Source: an uncultured Lachnospiraceae bacterium (GTDB lineage Bacteria; Bacillota; Clostridia; Lachnospirales; Lachnospiraceae). Taken from it: a stretch of 64,000 nt of DNA. The DNA lies in contig CAJTYM010000004.1 of the NCBI GenBank assembly GCA_910583835.1, forward strand, positions 1 to 64,000. The letters are read 5' to 3'. A program made the translations under genes and the position numbers. Positions 17,714 through 26,125 of the stretch are shown here, one piece after another (within the stretch, counting starts at the first letter, position 1; every line of letters begins with the position of its first letter). The notes under the pieces were generated by a model. The model worked only from the letters and a program-made list of their open reading frames with translations. It was not told where the DNA came from and ran no database searches.

Positions 17714-18625
17714 TTATAAATTTTCTTCTTGCCATCTGTTGAATAGCCCTGCAAAAACATGTGCATGCCCTTGGGCATAATTGAACATGGAATCCTTTAA
17801 ATACTCCATAGAACTTTTTAGAATTCCGGCATCCAGCCTCCTCTCTATCCCCCTTTCCATTCCCTGTCCAGCCATAGCAAATGTGGCGCTGGATTCTGTG
17901 AGGCAATGCTGCTGTACAACCTGAAGGGTCTCCCGGTATAAAACCTCCACTGCATCCGCAAAATCATATTCCGGGTCAGCTATCTTACTTGCCTCAAATA
18001 AAATCTCAGGCTGCCCGACTGCTTCAATCTTCCCGGTCATTTCGTCCGGCTCGATGAACAGGCTGGTTTTGGCCGTACCTTTTTCCCCGAGGTTTCCAAT
18101 ATCAATCTTACTTCCCTCAATCAGCGAATTGGGCAGGCATGCTTCCTCTGCCATATCCCTATAAATTTCTTTTAGCATTTCCCTCCTCCCGGCAGCATCT
18201 GTCTGCGCCCAGCGCGCAGCATCATATATCCTGTGTTTTTCGCTTACCCTTTTCGCTATATCTGCAGACAGTTTAGACGGATTCCTCGTCTCATTCAGAT
18301 ACTCCTCCCTCTTTTCTGCCAGATATTCTTCACATTCACCTCTGCGTTTACTTTCTAACTCCTGTTCTGAGAAAATTTCATTCTCTGACCCCTCTTCCAA
18401 ATCGGGCTGGTCCAAACCTTCCGGATTTCCACCGTCCAGCCGTTCAATATTTCCTTTCATCATATCATGCCCAAGCAATCTTTTGGCGGAGTTCAGCGTA
18501 TAGATATCTATCCCCTCGTTGGCCACATTTTCCACTAAACGTTCCCCCTGGATTGCCTTTCTCGCCGCTTTCCCCACATCGCCCGCCGTATCCAGCAACT
18601 TTTTCCCCACCATTGTTTCTACCAT
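17714..18625 (-). CDS. hypothetical protein, first gene of the dynamin/ATPase cluster
   Basis: I do not recognise this roughly 303-residue protein. It is soluble and highly charged, with an acidic segment near residues 80-105 (DLEEGSENEIFSEQELE) and long helices after it. The C-terminus carries aromatic residues and histidines (YAQGHAHVFAGLFNRW). Several ATGs occur close together; I place the start at 18625 because AAAGGGG lies nine bases upstream of it. It is the first gene of the operon, directly behind the 18666-18687 palindrome, which is a usual position for a sensor or regulator. No DNA-binding motif is evident, so its role is unknown. Confidence 0.75.
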   Translation of the reverse strand: MVETMVGKKLLDTAGDVGKAARKAIQGERLVENVANEGIDIYTLNSAKRLLGHDMMKGNIERLDGGNPEGLDQPDLEEGSENEIFSEQELESKRRGECEEYLAEKREEYLNETRNPSKLSADIAKRVSEKHRIYDAARWAQTDAAGRREMLKEIYRDMAEEACLPNSLIEGSKIDIGNLGEKGTAKTSLFIEPDEMTGKIEAVGQPEILFEASKIADPEYDFADAVEVLYRETLQVVQQHCLTESSATFAMAGQGMERGIERRLDAGILKSSMEYLKDSMFNYAQGHAHVFAGLFNRWQEENL

Positions 18626-18665
18626 ATCCTTCATCCCCTTTCGTAATTTGGGACACAAAAATAGC

Positions 18666-18687
18666 CATATGTATTTACATACATATG
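18666..18687. promoter_or_regulatory. perfect palindrome upstream of the dynamin/ATPase cluster
   Basis: CATATGTA and TACATATG form a perfect 8-bp inverted repeat separated by six bases. It lies about 40 bp before the chosen start of the first cluster gene. The position and symmetry suit an operator bound by a dimeric repressor, though no regulator gene is recognisable next to it. A -10-like CATAAT lies just upstream on the minus strand, but I cannot fix the promoter. Confidence 0.45.
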
Positions 18688-18975
18688 ACCATAAATTTAT
18701 TATGCCCTAAGCCCAATAACCCTATAAAATTGGCGCACGTCTGTTCTGTCTGTCTATCTAAAAAAATATCCACTTTCCCCATAATTATTTCAACCCCTTT
18801 TTTACAGTTCCTCAATGATAACTTAAAACTAATGACACCTTCTTTTCTTACAATTCCTAAATCTTTATACCCTATATTTAATTATACAACATACTTATCC
18901 CAAAATCAATTCAAAATTCAAATTCATAGTATTTGAAATAAAATAATAAAGACTGGATTATATGTAAAAAAGTAC
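18688..18975. other. AT-rich divergent intergenic region
   Basis: About 290 bases between the divergent cluster operon and aroC hold no gene that I can support. The stretch is clearly AT-rich compared with both sides and contains A and T tracts. It probably holds the promoter of the minus-strand cluster. An AT-rich upstream region next to a unique gene cluster is common at the edge of horizontally acquired DNA. Confidence 0.5.
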
Positions 18976-19004
18976 TTTTCATTCCCCCTGAGATTGACTA
19001 TAAT
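18976..19004 (+). promoter_or_regulatory. sigma-A-type promoter of aroC
   Basis: TTTTCA at 18976-18981 and a perfect TATAAT at 18999-19004 are 17 bp apart. The -10 box ends 36 bp before the aroC ATG. No leader structure or T-box is seen between promoter and gene. Confidence 0.6.
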
Positions 19005-19040
19005 GGTACAAGAATTTAAAATCATGATAAGGAGATTACT

Positions 19041-20177
19041 ATGGCTGGCTCAACATTCGGAAAACATTTTCAGATTACTACCTGGGGGGAATCCCATGGG
19101 AAAGGAATCGGCGTTGTCGTGGACGGCTGTCCCGCAGGGCTTGCCCTGTGCGAATCCGATATACAGAAATTTTTAGATAGGAGGAAGCCTGGCAAATCCA
19201 GATATTCCACGCCACGCAAAGAAGCCGACCGTGTGGAAATCCTCTCTGGCGTCTTTGAAGGACGGACAACCGGAACCCCCATCAGCCTGGTCGTATTTAA
19301 CCAGGACCAGCGTTCGCGGGATTATGGGGATATCGCTGCTTACTACCGTCCCGGACATGCAGACTTTACGTTTGATGAGAAATATGGATTCCGCGATTAC
19401 CGGGGAGGAGGGCGCTCCTCTGGGCGTGAAACGATTGGCAGGGTTGCCGGCGGCGCCATCGCCGTAAAGATTTTAAGCCAATTGGGCATCTCATTCCTGA
19501 CTTATGCGCGCGCAATCGGCCCGGTTACCATCCCACAGGCTGCCGAAGACCTGCTTGCCCAAGCGCAAAACAACGAATACTCCTCCTTGCAGGAGCATAT
19601 TCTATCAGACCCTTTATACATGCCGGACAGCGTTTCTTCTGAAAAAGCACGGGAATATCTGGAGAACTGCATGAAAGAGATGGATTCTGCCGGTGGAATT
19701 GTGGAAGGAATTATTACCGGGGTCCCCGCTGGAATTGGTGAACCTGTATTCGACAAACTCGATGCAAACCTGGCAAAAGCAATCTTTTCCATCGGGGCTG
19801 TCAAAGGCTTTGAGATTGGGGCTGGTTTTGCAGCTGCCGCCGCCAAAGGCTCCGACAATAATGATTCCATTCATATGAAAGAGGGCAGGCCTTGTTTCGG
19901 TACCAACCATGCCGGCGGTATCTTAGGCGGCATCAGCAACGGCGCCCCCATTACCTACCGGGCTGCATTCAAACCCACGCCCTCAATTGCTGCCACACAG
20001 CAGACCATCAACAAGGCGAAGGAAGACATCTCCATTTCCATCCACGGACGGCATGACCCTATTATCGTGCCAAGGGCTGTGGTCGTAGTGGAATGCATGG
20101 CAGCATTGACGCTGGTAGATTTGATGATGGAAAATCAAGGCGCAACCATGGAACATCTGCAGAAACTGTATTCGTAA
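19041..20177 (+). CDS. aroC: chorismate synthase
   Basis: AroC converts 5-enolpyruvylshikimate-3-phosphate to chorismate using reduced FMN as cofactor, the last step of the shikimate pathway. The 378-residue protein has the signatures GESHGKGIG (N-terminal), RPGHADFTFDEKYGFRDYRG, GRSSGRETIGRVAGGAIA and the C-terminal RHDPIIVPRAVVVVE. An AAGGAGA site lies six bases before the ATG. It stands alone on the plus strand, with no other aro genes nearby. It faces the lactonase gene, with a shared hairpin between the two. Confidence 0.97.
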   Translation: MAGSTFGKHFQITTWGESHGKGIGVVVDGCPAGLALCESDIQKFLDRRKPGKSRYSTPRKEADRVEILSGVFEGRTTGTPISLVVFNQDQRSRDYGDIAAYYRPGHADFTFDEKYGFRDYRGGGRSSGRETIGRVAGGAIAVKILSQLGISFLTYARAIGPVTIPQAAEDLLAQAQNNEYSSLQEHILSDPLYMPDSVSSEKAREYLENCMKEMDSAGGIVEGIITGVPAGIGEPVFDKLDANLAKAIFSIGAVKGFEIGAGFAAAAAKGSDNNDSIHMKEGRPCFGTNHAGGILGGISNGAPITYRAAFKPTPSIAATQQTINKAKEDISISIHGRHDPIIVPRAVVVVECMAALTLVDLMMENQGATMEHLQKLYS

Positions 20178-20202
20178 ACAGGAACAAAATGCAGTCGCAA
20201 AA

Positions 20203-20241
20203 GGGATACCCACCCGCAATTCTCATACCGGTGGATATCCC
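20203..20241. terminator. hairpin between convergent aroC and lactonase genes
   Basis: GGGATACCCACC pairs with GGTGGATATCCC around about 14 bases. On the minus strand the stem is followed by TTTTGCG, so it best ends the lactonase transcript, while also lying 25 bp past the aroC stop. Confidence 0.6.
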
Positions 20242-20258
20242 TATGCATTAACATTTCA

Positions 20259-21317
20259 TCACACCAACTTATGGATGTGTATACAATTCGGCTCATCAAT
20301 GGAAATCGGTTTCGCCATCATCAGGAAATACTTCCTGTCATAATCTATGCGGAACGTGGTAATCTCATTGGTGTCGTGATTCAGGCTGACAAAATGCCTG
20401 CCGTCCGGGAAAATCGCCAATGTTTTGGGGTAATCTCCGCTGATTTTTGATTCACATAACTCCGTCAGCTCCCCGGTCTTCTCATCAATCTCATATATCA
20501 TCACAGAGTTAGCTCCTGCATTGGAGCAGAACAGGTATTTGCCATCGGGGCTGATTTCCATGCCGGAAGCTGCGCAGCCCGTACGCCCATCCTCCTTATT
20601 CACGGTGGGAACATTCTGCACTTCCTCAAACACCGGACCCTCCTGGGCACACTCATAACGGTACACATTTATCTCATTGCTCTCCTCGCACAATACATAG
20701 GCATGGTCGCCTTTCTTGCTGAAACGAATCATACGAGGCGAGGAATCAAGGGGCGACCTGATAATATCAGCCAATTTCAGCTTACCCTTCTCGTAATCAA
20801 TTTCATAAATCTTTACATGGTCCAGGCCTCCGTCCACTGCGCACAGGAATTTCTGCCAAGGCGTCAGCTCCACGCAGTTGACATGGGGACGGTAGTTATG
20901 CTCCGCAATGCTCCTGCCCATGCCCGTATGGAAAATGCCGTCCGCAATCCCATCAATGCTGCCGTCCTCATTGAGCCTCATCATGGAGACACGTCCGTCA
21001 TGGTAACCGCCGACAAACAGATAGCGGTTCTCACTGTCCACCGACACATAGCAGCCGCGCATCCCGCCAATCCATTTCTCATTAATGGGTTCCAAATCAC
21101 CATCCTCCAAAATACGAAATGCTGCCACACCTTCATCTGCTATGGAATAGAGATATTTCCCATTGGCAGAAACAGTCAAATCAGAAGGGTTGCTGATAGG
21201 AACCACCTTGCGTTCCGTCAATTTCCCTTCTTCCACATCCATGTCATAAATATGGATGCCAACGCTGCTTCCATGGGTATACGTGCCCACATATGCTACA
21301 TATTTGTCCTTACTCAT
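20259..21317 (-). CDS. lactonase-family beta-propeller protein (6-phosphogluconolactonase-like)
   Basis: About 352 residues resembling the seven-bladed lactonase (Pgl) propeller family. The start VAYVGTYTHGSSVGIHIY is typical of the family. Repeated blades follow with SPDGKYLF-like turns (ISPDGKYLFCSN, VSANGKYLY, FPDGRHFVS). Family members hydrolyse 6-phosphogluconolactone or related lactones, but substrate assignment from sequence is loose. The start at 21317 has AGGAGGAACAG upstream and overlaps the U32 stop by eight bases, so the two are translationally coupled, an association whose meaning is unclear. Confidence 0.8.
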   Translation of the reverse strand: MSKDKYVAYVGTYTHGSSVGIHIYDMDVEEGKLTERKVVPISNPSDLTVSANGKYLYSIADEGVAAFRILEDGDLEPINEKWIGGMRGCYVSVDSENRYLFVGGYHDGRVSMMRLNEDGSIDGIADGIFHTGMGRSIAEHNYRPHVNCVELTPWQKFLCAVDGGLDHVKIYEIDYEKGKLKLADIIRSPLDSSPRMIRFSKKGDHAYVLCEESNEINVYRYECAQEGPVFEEVQNVPTVNKEDGRTGCAASGMEISPDGKYLFCSNAGANSVMIYEIDEKTGELTELCESKISGDYPKTLAIFPDGRHFVSLNHDTNEITTFRIDYDRKYFLMMAKPISIDEPNCIHIHKLV

Positions 21318-22551
21318 CTGCCTGTTCCTCCTTTTCTGGCCTGCGCAAAATATCATACATTGCCAAATCATGGCCTACATCAATATATAACACCTGCTTG
21401 GGATGGGGCGCCGATTCCATCTCATTGCCCTCCTCATCCCGGATTGACTTCACAATCACCGTCATGTTCTCCCCGCTGGGCTTCATAACTTCAATCTCTT
21501 CCCCCACATAAAATTTATTCCTCTGTTCTATGCGGCAGCCTTTCTCGGTATTATCCCCTACAATCCCAAGATAAGTATATTCTTTCACATACGTGTTATT
21601 ATCATAAATCTGTGTATGTTCATCCGGTTTCCCAAAGAAAAATCCTGTAGTGAACTGCCGGTATGTGCAGCCCACAATCTGCTCTAAATACCAGGGCATA
21701 TTCTTCTCATATAATTCCCGGGATTCAAAATAATCATCTATCGCTTTGCGGTAGGTTCTTGCCACAGTTGCCACATAGAGCGCTGTTTTCATCCTGCCCT
21801 CAATCTTAAAACTGTCAATTCCCGCCTGCACAAGCTCCGGGATATGCTCTATCATGCACAAATCCTTGGAATTGAAAATATAAGTGCCTCTTTCGTTCTC
21901 ATAAACCGGCATATATTCTCCTGGCCTGGTCTCCTCCACAACTGCATATTTCCAGCGGCAGGGATGGGTACAGGCACCGCGGTTGGCATCCCGCCCGGTA
22001 AAATAATTGCTTAACAGACAGCGACCTGAATATGAGATACACATTGCACCGTGGATAAAAGTCTCAATCTCCAAATCCGCCGGAATGTTCGCACGGATAT
22101 CGGCAATCTCCTGTAATGACAATTCCCGCGCTGATACCACGCGCTTTGCTCCCAGCCTATGCCAAAACCGATACGTGCCATAATTGGTATTGTTGGCCTG
22201 TGTGGAAATATGCACTTCCAATTCCGGGCAGATTTCCCTGGCAATTGTAAAAACACCTGGGTCGGAAATAATCAGCGCATCCGGCTTTATCTCCTTTAAC
22301 TGGATAAAATATTCCCTCACGCCCGCAAGGTCTTCATTGTGCGCCAGGATATTGGCGGTCACATAGACCTTCACGCCGCGCTCATGCGCAAAATCAATGC
22401 CCTCACGCATATCTGCCAGGGAAAAATTTTTCGCCTTTGCCCTCAGCCCAAAGGATTCGCCGCCAATATACACGGCATCTGCGCCAAACACTACGGCAAT
22501 CTTTAATACCTCAAGGCTGCTTGCCGGTACAAGCAGTTCCGGTTTCTTCAT
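21310..22551 (-). CDS. U32-family protein, probable tRNA 5-hydroxyuridine synthase TrhP
   Basis: About 413 residues of the peptidase U32 family. The N-terminus (PELLVPASSLEVLKIAVVFGADAVYIGG) and the signature region (ETFIHGAMCISYSGRCLLSNYFTGRD, quoted here in part as FIHGAMCISYSGRC) are clear, followed by conserved cysteines (GACTHPCRW). Members next to a TrmR-type methyltransferase make 5-hydroxyuridine at tRNA position 34 from prephenate; the adjacent trmR supports that role over collagenase activity. The start at 22551 has TAAGGAGG eight bases upstream. About 46 bp and a palindromic repeat separate it from trmR. Confidence 0.85.
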   Translation of the reverse strand: MKKPELLVPASSLEVLKIAVVFGADAVYIGGESFGLRAKAKNFSLADMREGIDFAHERGVKVYVTANILAHNEDLAGVREYFIQLKEIKPDALIISDPGVFTIAREICPELEVHISTQANNTNYGTYRFWHRLGAKRVVSARELSLQEIADIRANIPADLEIETFIHGAMCISYSGRCLLSNYFTGRDANRGACTHPCRWKYAVVEETRPGEYMPVYENERGTYIFNSKDLCMIEHIPELVQAGIDSFKIEGRMKTALYVATVARTYRKAIDDYFESRELYEKNMPWYLEQIVGCTYRQFTTGFFFGKPDEHTQIYDNNTYVKEYTYLGIVGDNTEKGCRIEQRNKFYVGEEIEVMKPSGENMTVIVKSIRDEEGNEMESAPHPKQVLYIDVGHDLAMYDILRRPEKEEQADE

Positions 22552-22558
22552 AATTTCC

Positions 22559-22652
22559 TCCTTAGGGTAATTTACTTCATCCAAGACGGCTGGAGACCTA
22601 AGGCATCCTCCCACTTCGTGGGTCCCTCCTTAGGTCATTCCTTAGGGTAATT
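22559..22652. repeat. palindromic element with flanking 14-bp direct repeats (trmR end)
   Basis: The palindrome at 22595-22636 has outer arms GACCTAAGG/CCTTAGGTC and an inner stem CCCAC TTC GTGGG. It is bracketed by the direct repeats TCCTTAGGGTAATT at 22559-22572 and 22639-22652. The same palindrome type occurs at 28858-28901 and 63588-63630. Here it overlaps the 3' end of trmR, and one of the direct repeats carries the ribosome site of the next gene. The flanking repeats look like a target duplication, but could also come from a tandem duplication. Confidence 0.7.
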
Positions 22653-23275
22653 GAAATCCCATCTCCGATGGGCAGCACGGACGTTGTCAGCCCTTCCGTA
22701 TGGGTCAGTTCATACAGATATTCACGCATCCGTTTATGGATGGTGCGGTTCCTCCTCGTCACGGCAAAATGGGATTCCAGAATCTCCCCATCCTGCAGGA
22801 CATTATCTGAGACCAGAACCCCGCCTTCTGCAAGAAGGCGCATTACCTCTGGCAGAAAATGGATATACTGCCCCTTGGCTGCATCCATAAAGATAAAGTC
22901 ATAAGGTCCTTCCAATTCCTGCATGACCTGCATGGCATCCCCTTCTAATAATTGTATCACATTTTGCTTGCCCGCGCGCACAAAATTTGCCCGGGCAACG
23001 GGAATTCTCTTGGCATAATTCTCAATCGTAGTAACCATACATGCTGCTGGATTGTAATATTCCATCAATAATGCGGAAAATCCCACTGCCGTCCCCACCT
23101 CCAGAATACGCTCCGGGCGGTTCATAGCAAGCAGGAGTTTTAACAAATTCTGTGTTTCCCGGCGGATAATGGGCACAAAATTCCTATGCGCCTCCTCCTC
23201 TATCTCCGCTAAGAACCGAGGATTACCGCTATCTAAAGAATTGATATATGTGGTCAAACGTTCTTCTGCTATCAT
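22598..23275 (-). CDS. trmR: O-methyltransferase, probable tRNA 5-hydroxyuridine methyltransferase
   Basis: A 225-residue SAM-dependent O-methyltransferase of the YrrM/TrmR type. The SAM motif is ILEVGTAVGFSALLM, with FIFMDAAKGQY and VSDNVLQDG further on. TrmR methylates 5-hydroxyuridine-34 to 5-methoxyuridine in tRNA, and the next gene is a U32 protein that would make the substrate. The start overlaps the stop of the MltG-like gene by ATGA. The last 13 or so residues (NDLRRDPRSGRMP) are encoded by a palindromic repeat that has extended the frame past the normal family end after ITLR. Confidence 0.88.
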   Translation of the reverse strand: MIAEERLTTYINSLDSGNPRFLAEIEEEAHRNFVPIIRRETQNLLKLLLAMNRPERILEVGTAVGFSALLMEYYNPAACMVTTIENYAKRIPVARANFVRAGKQNVIQLLEGDAMQVMQELEGPYDFIFMDAAKGQYIHFLPEVMRLLAEGGVLVSDNVLQDGEILESHFAVTRRNRTIHKRMREYLYELTHTEGLTTSVLPIGDGISITLRNDLRRDPRSGRMP

Positions 23276-23655
23276 TCTGCGACTTCCTCGACCTCTTCCT
23301 CCGCCATCACCTGCATCATCTCTTTCGCAGTCTGGGAAGTATTGAGCGTGTAAGTTCCTGGCTTTAGTTTGTCATAATAATCCAGCACCTGCAGTTGGAG
23401 CATGAACAGAACGCCGCTGTCAACAAGCTTCTTCCCTTCAAGAAGTTCTCCCAGTTCCATCGGTGACATGCCCTTTTTCACTTCCACGGTCACATCCTGC
23501 CCTGGAGCCTCCTCCATGGCGGGCTCCATAAAAATCCGGTAGCCCATGCCATAGGCGGTCTTGCCAACCCTCAAGACCACAATCACCACCAGAACCATGA
23601 TGGAAATACTCAATATGCTGCTTACGACATTCAGTACAATCTTGCCTTTTCCCAT
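23272..23655 (-). CDS. short MltG/YceG-like membrane protein without catalytic domain
   Basis: A 127-residue protein with one N-terminal membrane helix (LSISIMVLVVIVVLRVG) and then a small domain (VTVEVKKGMSPMELGELLEGKKLVDSG, in part VKKGMSPMELGELLEG). The domain resembles the LysM-like N-terminal part of MltG, with the L.PGTYTLN turn typical of that family. The lytic transglycosylase domain of full MltG is absent, so it probably binds peptidoglycan or a division partner rather than cutting glycan. The site AAAGGAT precedes the ATG. It is coupled to trmR by an ATGA overlap, mirroring the MltG-TrmR order of Bacillus. Confidence 0.7.
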   Translation of the reverse strand: MGKGKIVLNVVSSILSISIMVLVVIVVLRVGKTAYGMGYRIFMEPAMEEAPGQDVTVEVKKGMSPMELGELLEGKKLVDSGVLFMLQLQVLDYYDKLKPGTYTLNTSQTAKEMMQVMAEEEVEEVAE

Positions 23656-23666
23656 AACCTTATCCT

Positions 23667-24005
23667 TTATGTCTCAAATCCCAAATCAAATTCAATCTCT
23701 CTCATCAAGCTGAAGTTTATGCGCTGCACCATCCGGCACACCGCAAGTTCAGCCGCCAAATACTCATTGACGTAAGGCTGCGCGCGCAGCGGCGCAAATT
23801 CCCCTTCCAGCCGGTTCATCTCCGCATACAGATCCACATTGCGGCATTTATGCAGTTCAAAATTCCGCCTGCGGAATTCATTGATTGCTTTTTCTTTCTC
23901 CGGCTCCTGATGGACCAATTCCCGTATTCTCTGGTATTCCTTATATTCCGGACTGTTTTTCACAGCTTCTATTAACTTGCCTACACATTCGTCAATCTGA
24001 TCCAT
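23667..24005 (-). CDS. YlbF-family regulator
   Basis: A 112-residue all-helical protein of the YlbF/YmcA family. The pattern of an N-terminal pair of helices (VGKLIEAVKNSPEYKEYQ), a charged central loop (HQEPEKEKAINEFRR) and a C-terminal amphipathic helix is typical. In Bacillus, YlbF, YmcA and YaaT form a complex that steers RNase Y. Lying next to RNase J, this copy fits a role in RNA turnover. It starts after an AAGAGG site and ends 12 bp before the MltG-like gene. Confidence 0.8.
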   Translation of the reverse strand: MDQIDECVGKLIEAVKNSPEYKEYQRIRELVHQEPEKEKAINEFRRRNFELHKCRNVDLYAEMNRLEGEFAPLRAQPYVNEYLAAELAVCRMVQRINFSLMREIEFDLGFET

Positions 24006-24083
24006 AATAACCTCTTGCTTTCGTTATCCAACTCCGACTGTCTTCAAACAGCAGATATTGCCTTCTTTCTGCTTCCTTGAATG

Positions 24084-25748
24084 CTAAACTTCCATAATAA
24101 TCGGCATAATCATCGGTCTGCGTTTTGTCTTCTTCCAGACGAACTCGCTGAGTTCCTCCTTTACCTCTGTCTTAATCTTTCCCCAGTCTGTAATATTTCG
24201 GTCCATGCAGTAGTCCATAACGTCCTCCAGCACCTGTTTCGCCTCATCCATCAGGCTCTCAGCGCCTCTCACATAGACAAAACCACGGCTGACAATATCA
24301 GGTCCTGCAAGCACCTGCCCGCTGCCGGACTCCAGAGTCATCACCACGATGATGATGCCGTCCTCTGCCAGATGCTGGCGGTCACGCAGCACAATATTCC
24401 CAACGTCTCCTACGCCAAGTCCATCCACCAGGATATCTCCCACCGGAACCTGCCCGGTCACCTTCGCCTCATTCTCATCAAGTTCCAGCACATTCCCGGA
24501 AGACAGGATAAAGATATTTTCTTTATTATATCCTAATTCGCGGGCAATCGAAGCCTGGGCTTTCAGATGTTTGTACTCTCCATGCACGGGAATCGCATAT
24601 TTGGGCTTCACAAGGGAATATATCAGCTTAATCTCCTCCCGGCAGGCATGGCCGGATACATGGGCATCCTGGAAAATAACTTCTGCGCCTTTCATAAACA
24701 ATTCATTAATGACATTTGAGACTGCTTTCTCATTTCCCGGAATGGGGTTGGAACTGAATATAATCGTATCTCCAGGCTTAATCGTTACTTTCTTGTGCAG
24801 GTTTGCCGCCATGCGGGACAACGCCGCCATGGACTCTCCCTGGCTTCCGGTGGTAATCAGCACGGTCTGCTCGTCCGGGTAGTCTTTCAGCTGTTCAATA
24901 TCTATCAGGGTATTTTCCGGTATATGCAGGTATCCAAGCTCTGTGGCTGTGGAAATAATATTGACCATGCTGCGCCCTTCCACAACGACCTTCCTGCCAA
25001 ACTTATATGCAGAATTGATAATCTGCTGCACACGGTCCACATTTGAGGCAAAAGTCGCAATGATAATGCGCGTGTTCTTGTGGTCCGCAAATATATTGTC
25101 AAATGTCTTACCCACAGTACGCTCAGAGTTGGTAAATCCTGGACGCTCCGCATTGGTACTGTCACACATCAGCGCCAGTACGCCTTTCTTGCCAATCTCT
25201 CCAAACCGCTGCAAATCAATGGCATCTCCAAACACCGGCGTATAGTCTACTTTAAAGTCTCCCGTATGCACCACGATTCCTGCCGGAGAATAGATGGCAA
25301 GCGCAGCCGCATCCTGGATGCTGTGGTTGGTCTTGATGAATTCCACGCGGAAGCAGCCTAGATTGATATGCTGTCCGTATTTCACCACCTTGCGTTTTAC
25401 CTTGGTGAGCATATTGTGTTCACGCAGCTTATTGTCAATGATGCCAATCGTCAGCTTCGTTGCATAAATCGGCACGTTGATATCCCTCAGGATATAAGGA
25501 ATCGCCCCGATATGGTCTTCATGCCCATGCGTGATAAAAAATCCTTTCACTTTATCAATATTTTCCCTGAGGTAAGTCACATCAGGAATCACCAAATCAA
25601 TACCCAGCATGTCATCCTCTGGAAAAGATAATCCGCAGTCCACTACAATAATACTGTCTTCGTATTCAAAGGCAGTAATGTTCATTCCAATCTGTTCTAA
25701 GCCTCCAAGCGGAATGATTTTCAATTTTGAGTTTGTTTTTTTCTTCAA
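24084..25748 (-). CDS. rnj: ribonuclease J
   Basis: A roughly 554-residue RNase J, a metallo-beta-lactamase/beta-CASP nuclease that cuts RNA internally and also digests it 5'-to-3' to mature and decay mRNA. The metal motif HGHEDH (FFITHGHEDHIGAIPY), the HTGDFKVDYTP segment, the beta-CASP motifs (DSTNAERPG, TTGSQGE) and the C-terminal HVSGHA and PVHGEYKH stretches are all visible. The best start is a TTG at 25748, giving LKKK...SKLKIIPLGG: a perfect GGAGGTG lies four bases upstream, and the N-terminus then matches the family. An ATG 39 bases upstream has no ribosome site. Confidence 0.95.
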   Translation of the reverse strand: MKKKTNSKLKIIPLGGLEQIGMNITAFEYEDSIIVVDCGLSFPEDDMLGIDLVIPDVTYLRENIDKVKGFFITHGHEDHIGAIPYILRDINVPIYATKLTIGIIDNKLREHNMLTKVKRKVVKYGQHINLGCFRVEFIKTNHSIQDAAALAIYSPAGIVVHTGDFKVDYTPVFGDAIDLQRFGEIGKKGVLALMCDSTNAERPGFTNSERTVGKTFDNIFADHKNTRIIIATFASNVDRVQQIINSAYKFGRKVVVEGRSMVNIISTATELGYLHIPENTLIDIEQLKDYPDEQTVLITTGSQGESMAALSRMAANLHKKVTIKPGDTIIFSSNPIPGNEKAVSNVINELFMKGAEVIFQDAHVSGHACREEIKLIYSLVKPKYAIPVHGEYKHLKAQASIARELGYNKENIFILSSGNVLELDENEAKVTGQVPVGDILVDGLGVGDVGNIVLRDRQHLAEDGIIIVVMTLESGSGQVLAGPDIVSRGFVYVRGAESLMDEAKQVLEDVMDYCMDRNITDWGKIKTEVKEELSEFVWKKTKRRPMIMPIIMEV

Positions 25749-25808
25749 ATTGCACCTCCATATATGCCAAAAACGCCCCTTTGGCACTTAAATCTCTGTC
25801 TTATATAC

Positions 25809-26069
25809 TCACATGGTGATATCCACATCTTCCAGCATCTCCGCAAAAATCCTGGATATAGATTCCAATTCATCCTCAGATTCTACCATTTCATACACGG
25901 CTTCCTCTTCCTCATCCTGCGACAGCCGCTTTAAGATGAATGCATCACAATCTCCGGATTCTTCCTCTGTCACGAGAAGATAGTCTATCCCATTAATACG
26001 AGTCTCTTCAACCACATAAAATTCTAAAGCCTCTCCATCCTGGGGAGACTGAAATATCACTTTTTCCAT
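25809..26069 (-). CDS. DUF1292 family protein
   Basis: An 86-residue acidic protein of the DUF1292 (YrzB) family. The N-terminus (EALEFYVVEETRINGIDYLLV) and the acidic middle (DEEEEAVYEMVESEDEL) are characteristic. Its biochemical role is not known. It follows ruvX and ireB in the same order as in Bacillus and other Firmicutes, which supports co-transcription. Confidence 0.88.
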   Translation of the reverse strand: MEKVIFQSPQDGEALEFYVVEETRINGIDYLLVTEEESGDCDAFILKRLSQDEEEEAVYEMVESEDELESISRIFAEMLEDVDITM

Positions 26070-26125
26070 ATTAATGTCCCTTTACGATTCCCTAGTTTCG
26101 TACTGTTCTTGCTTATGCCATTCTT

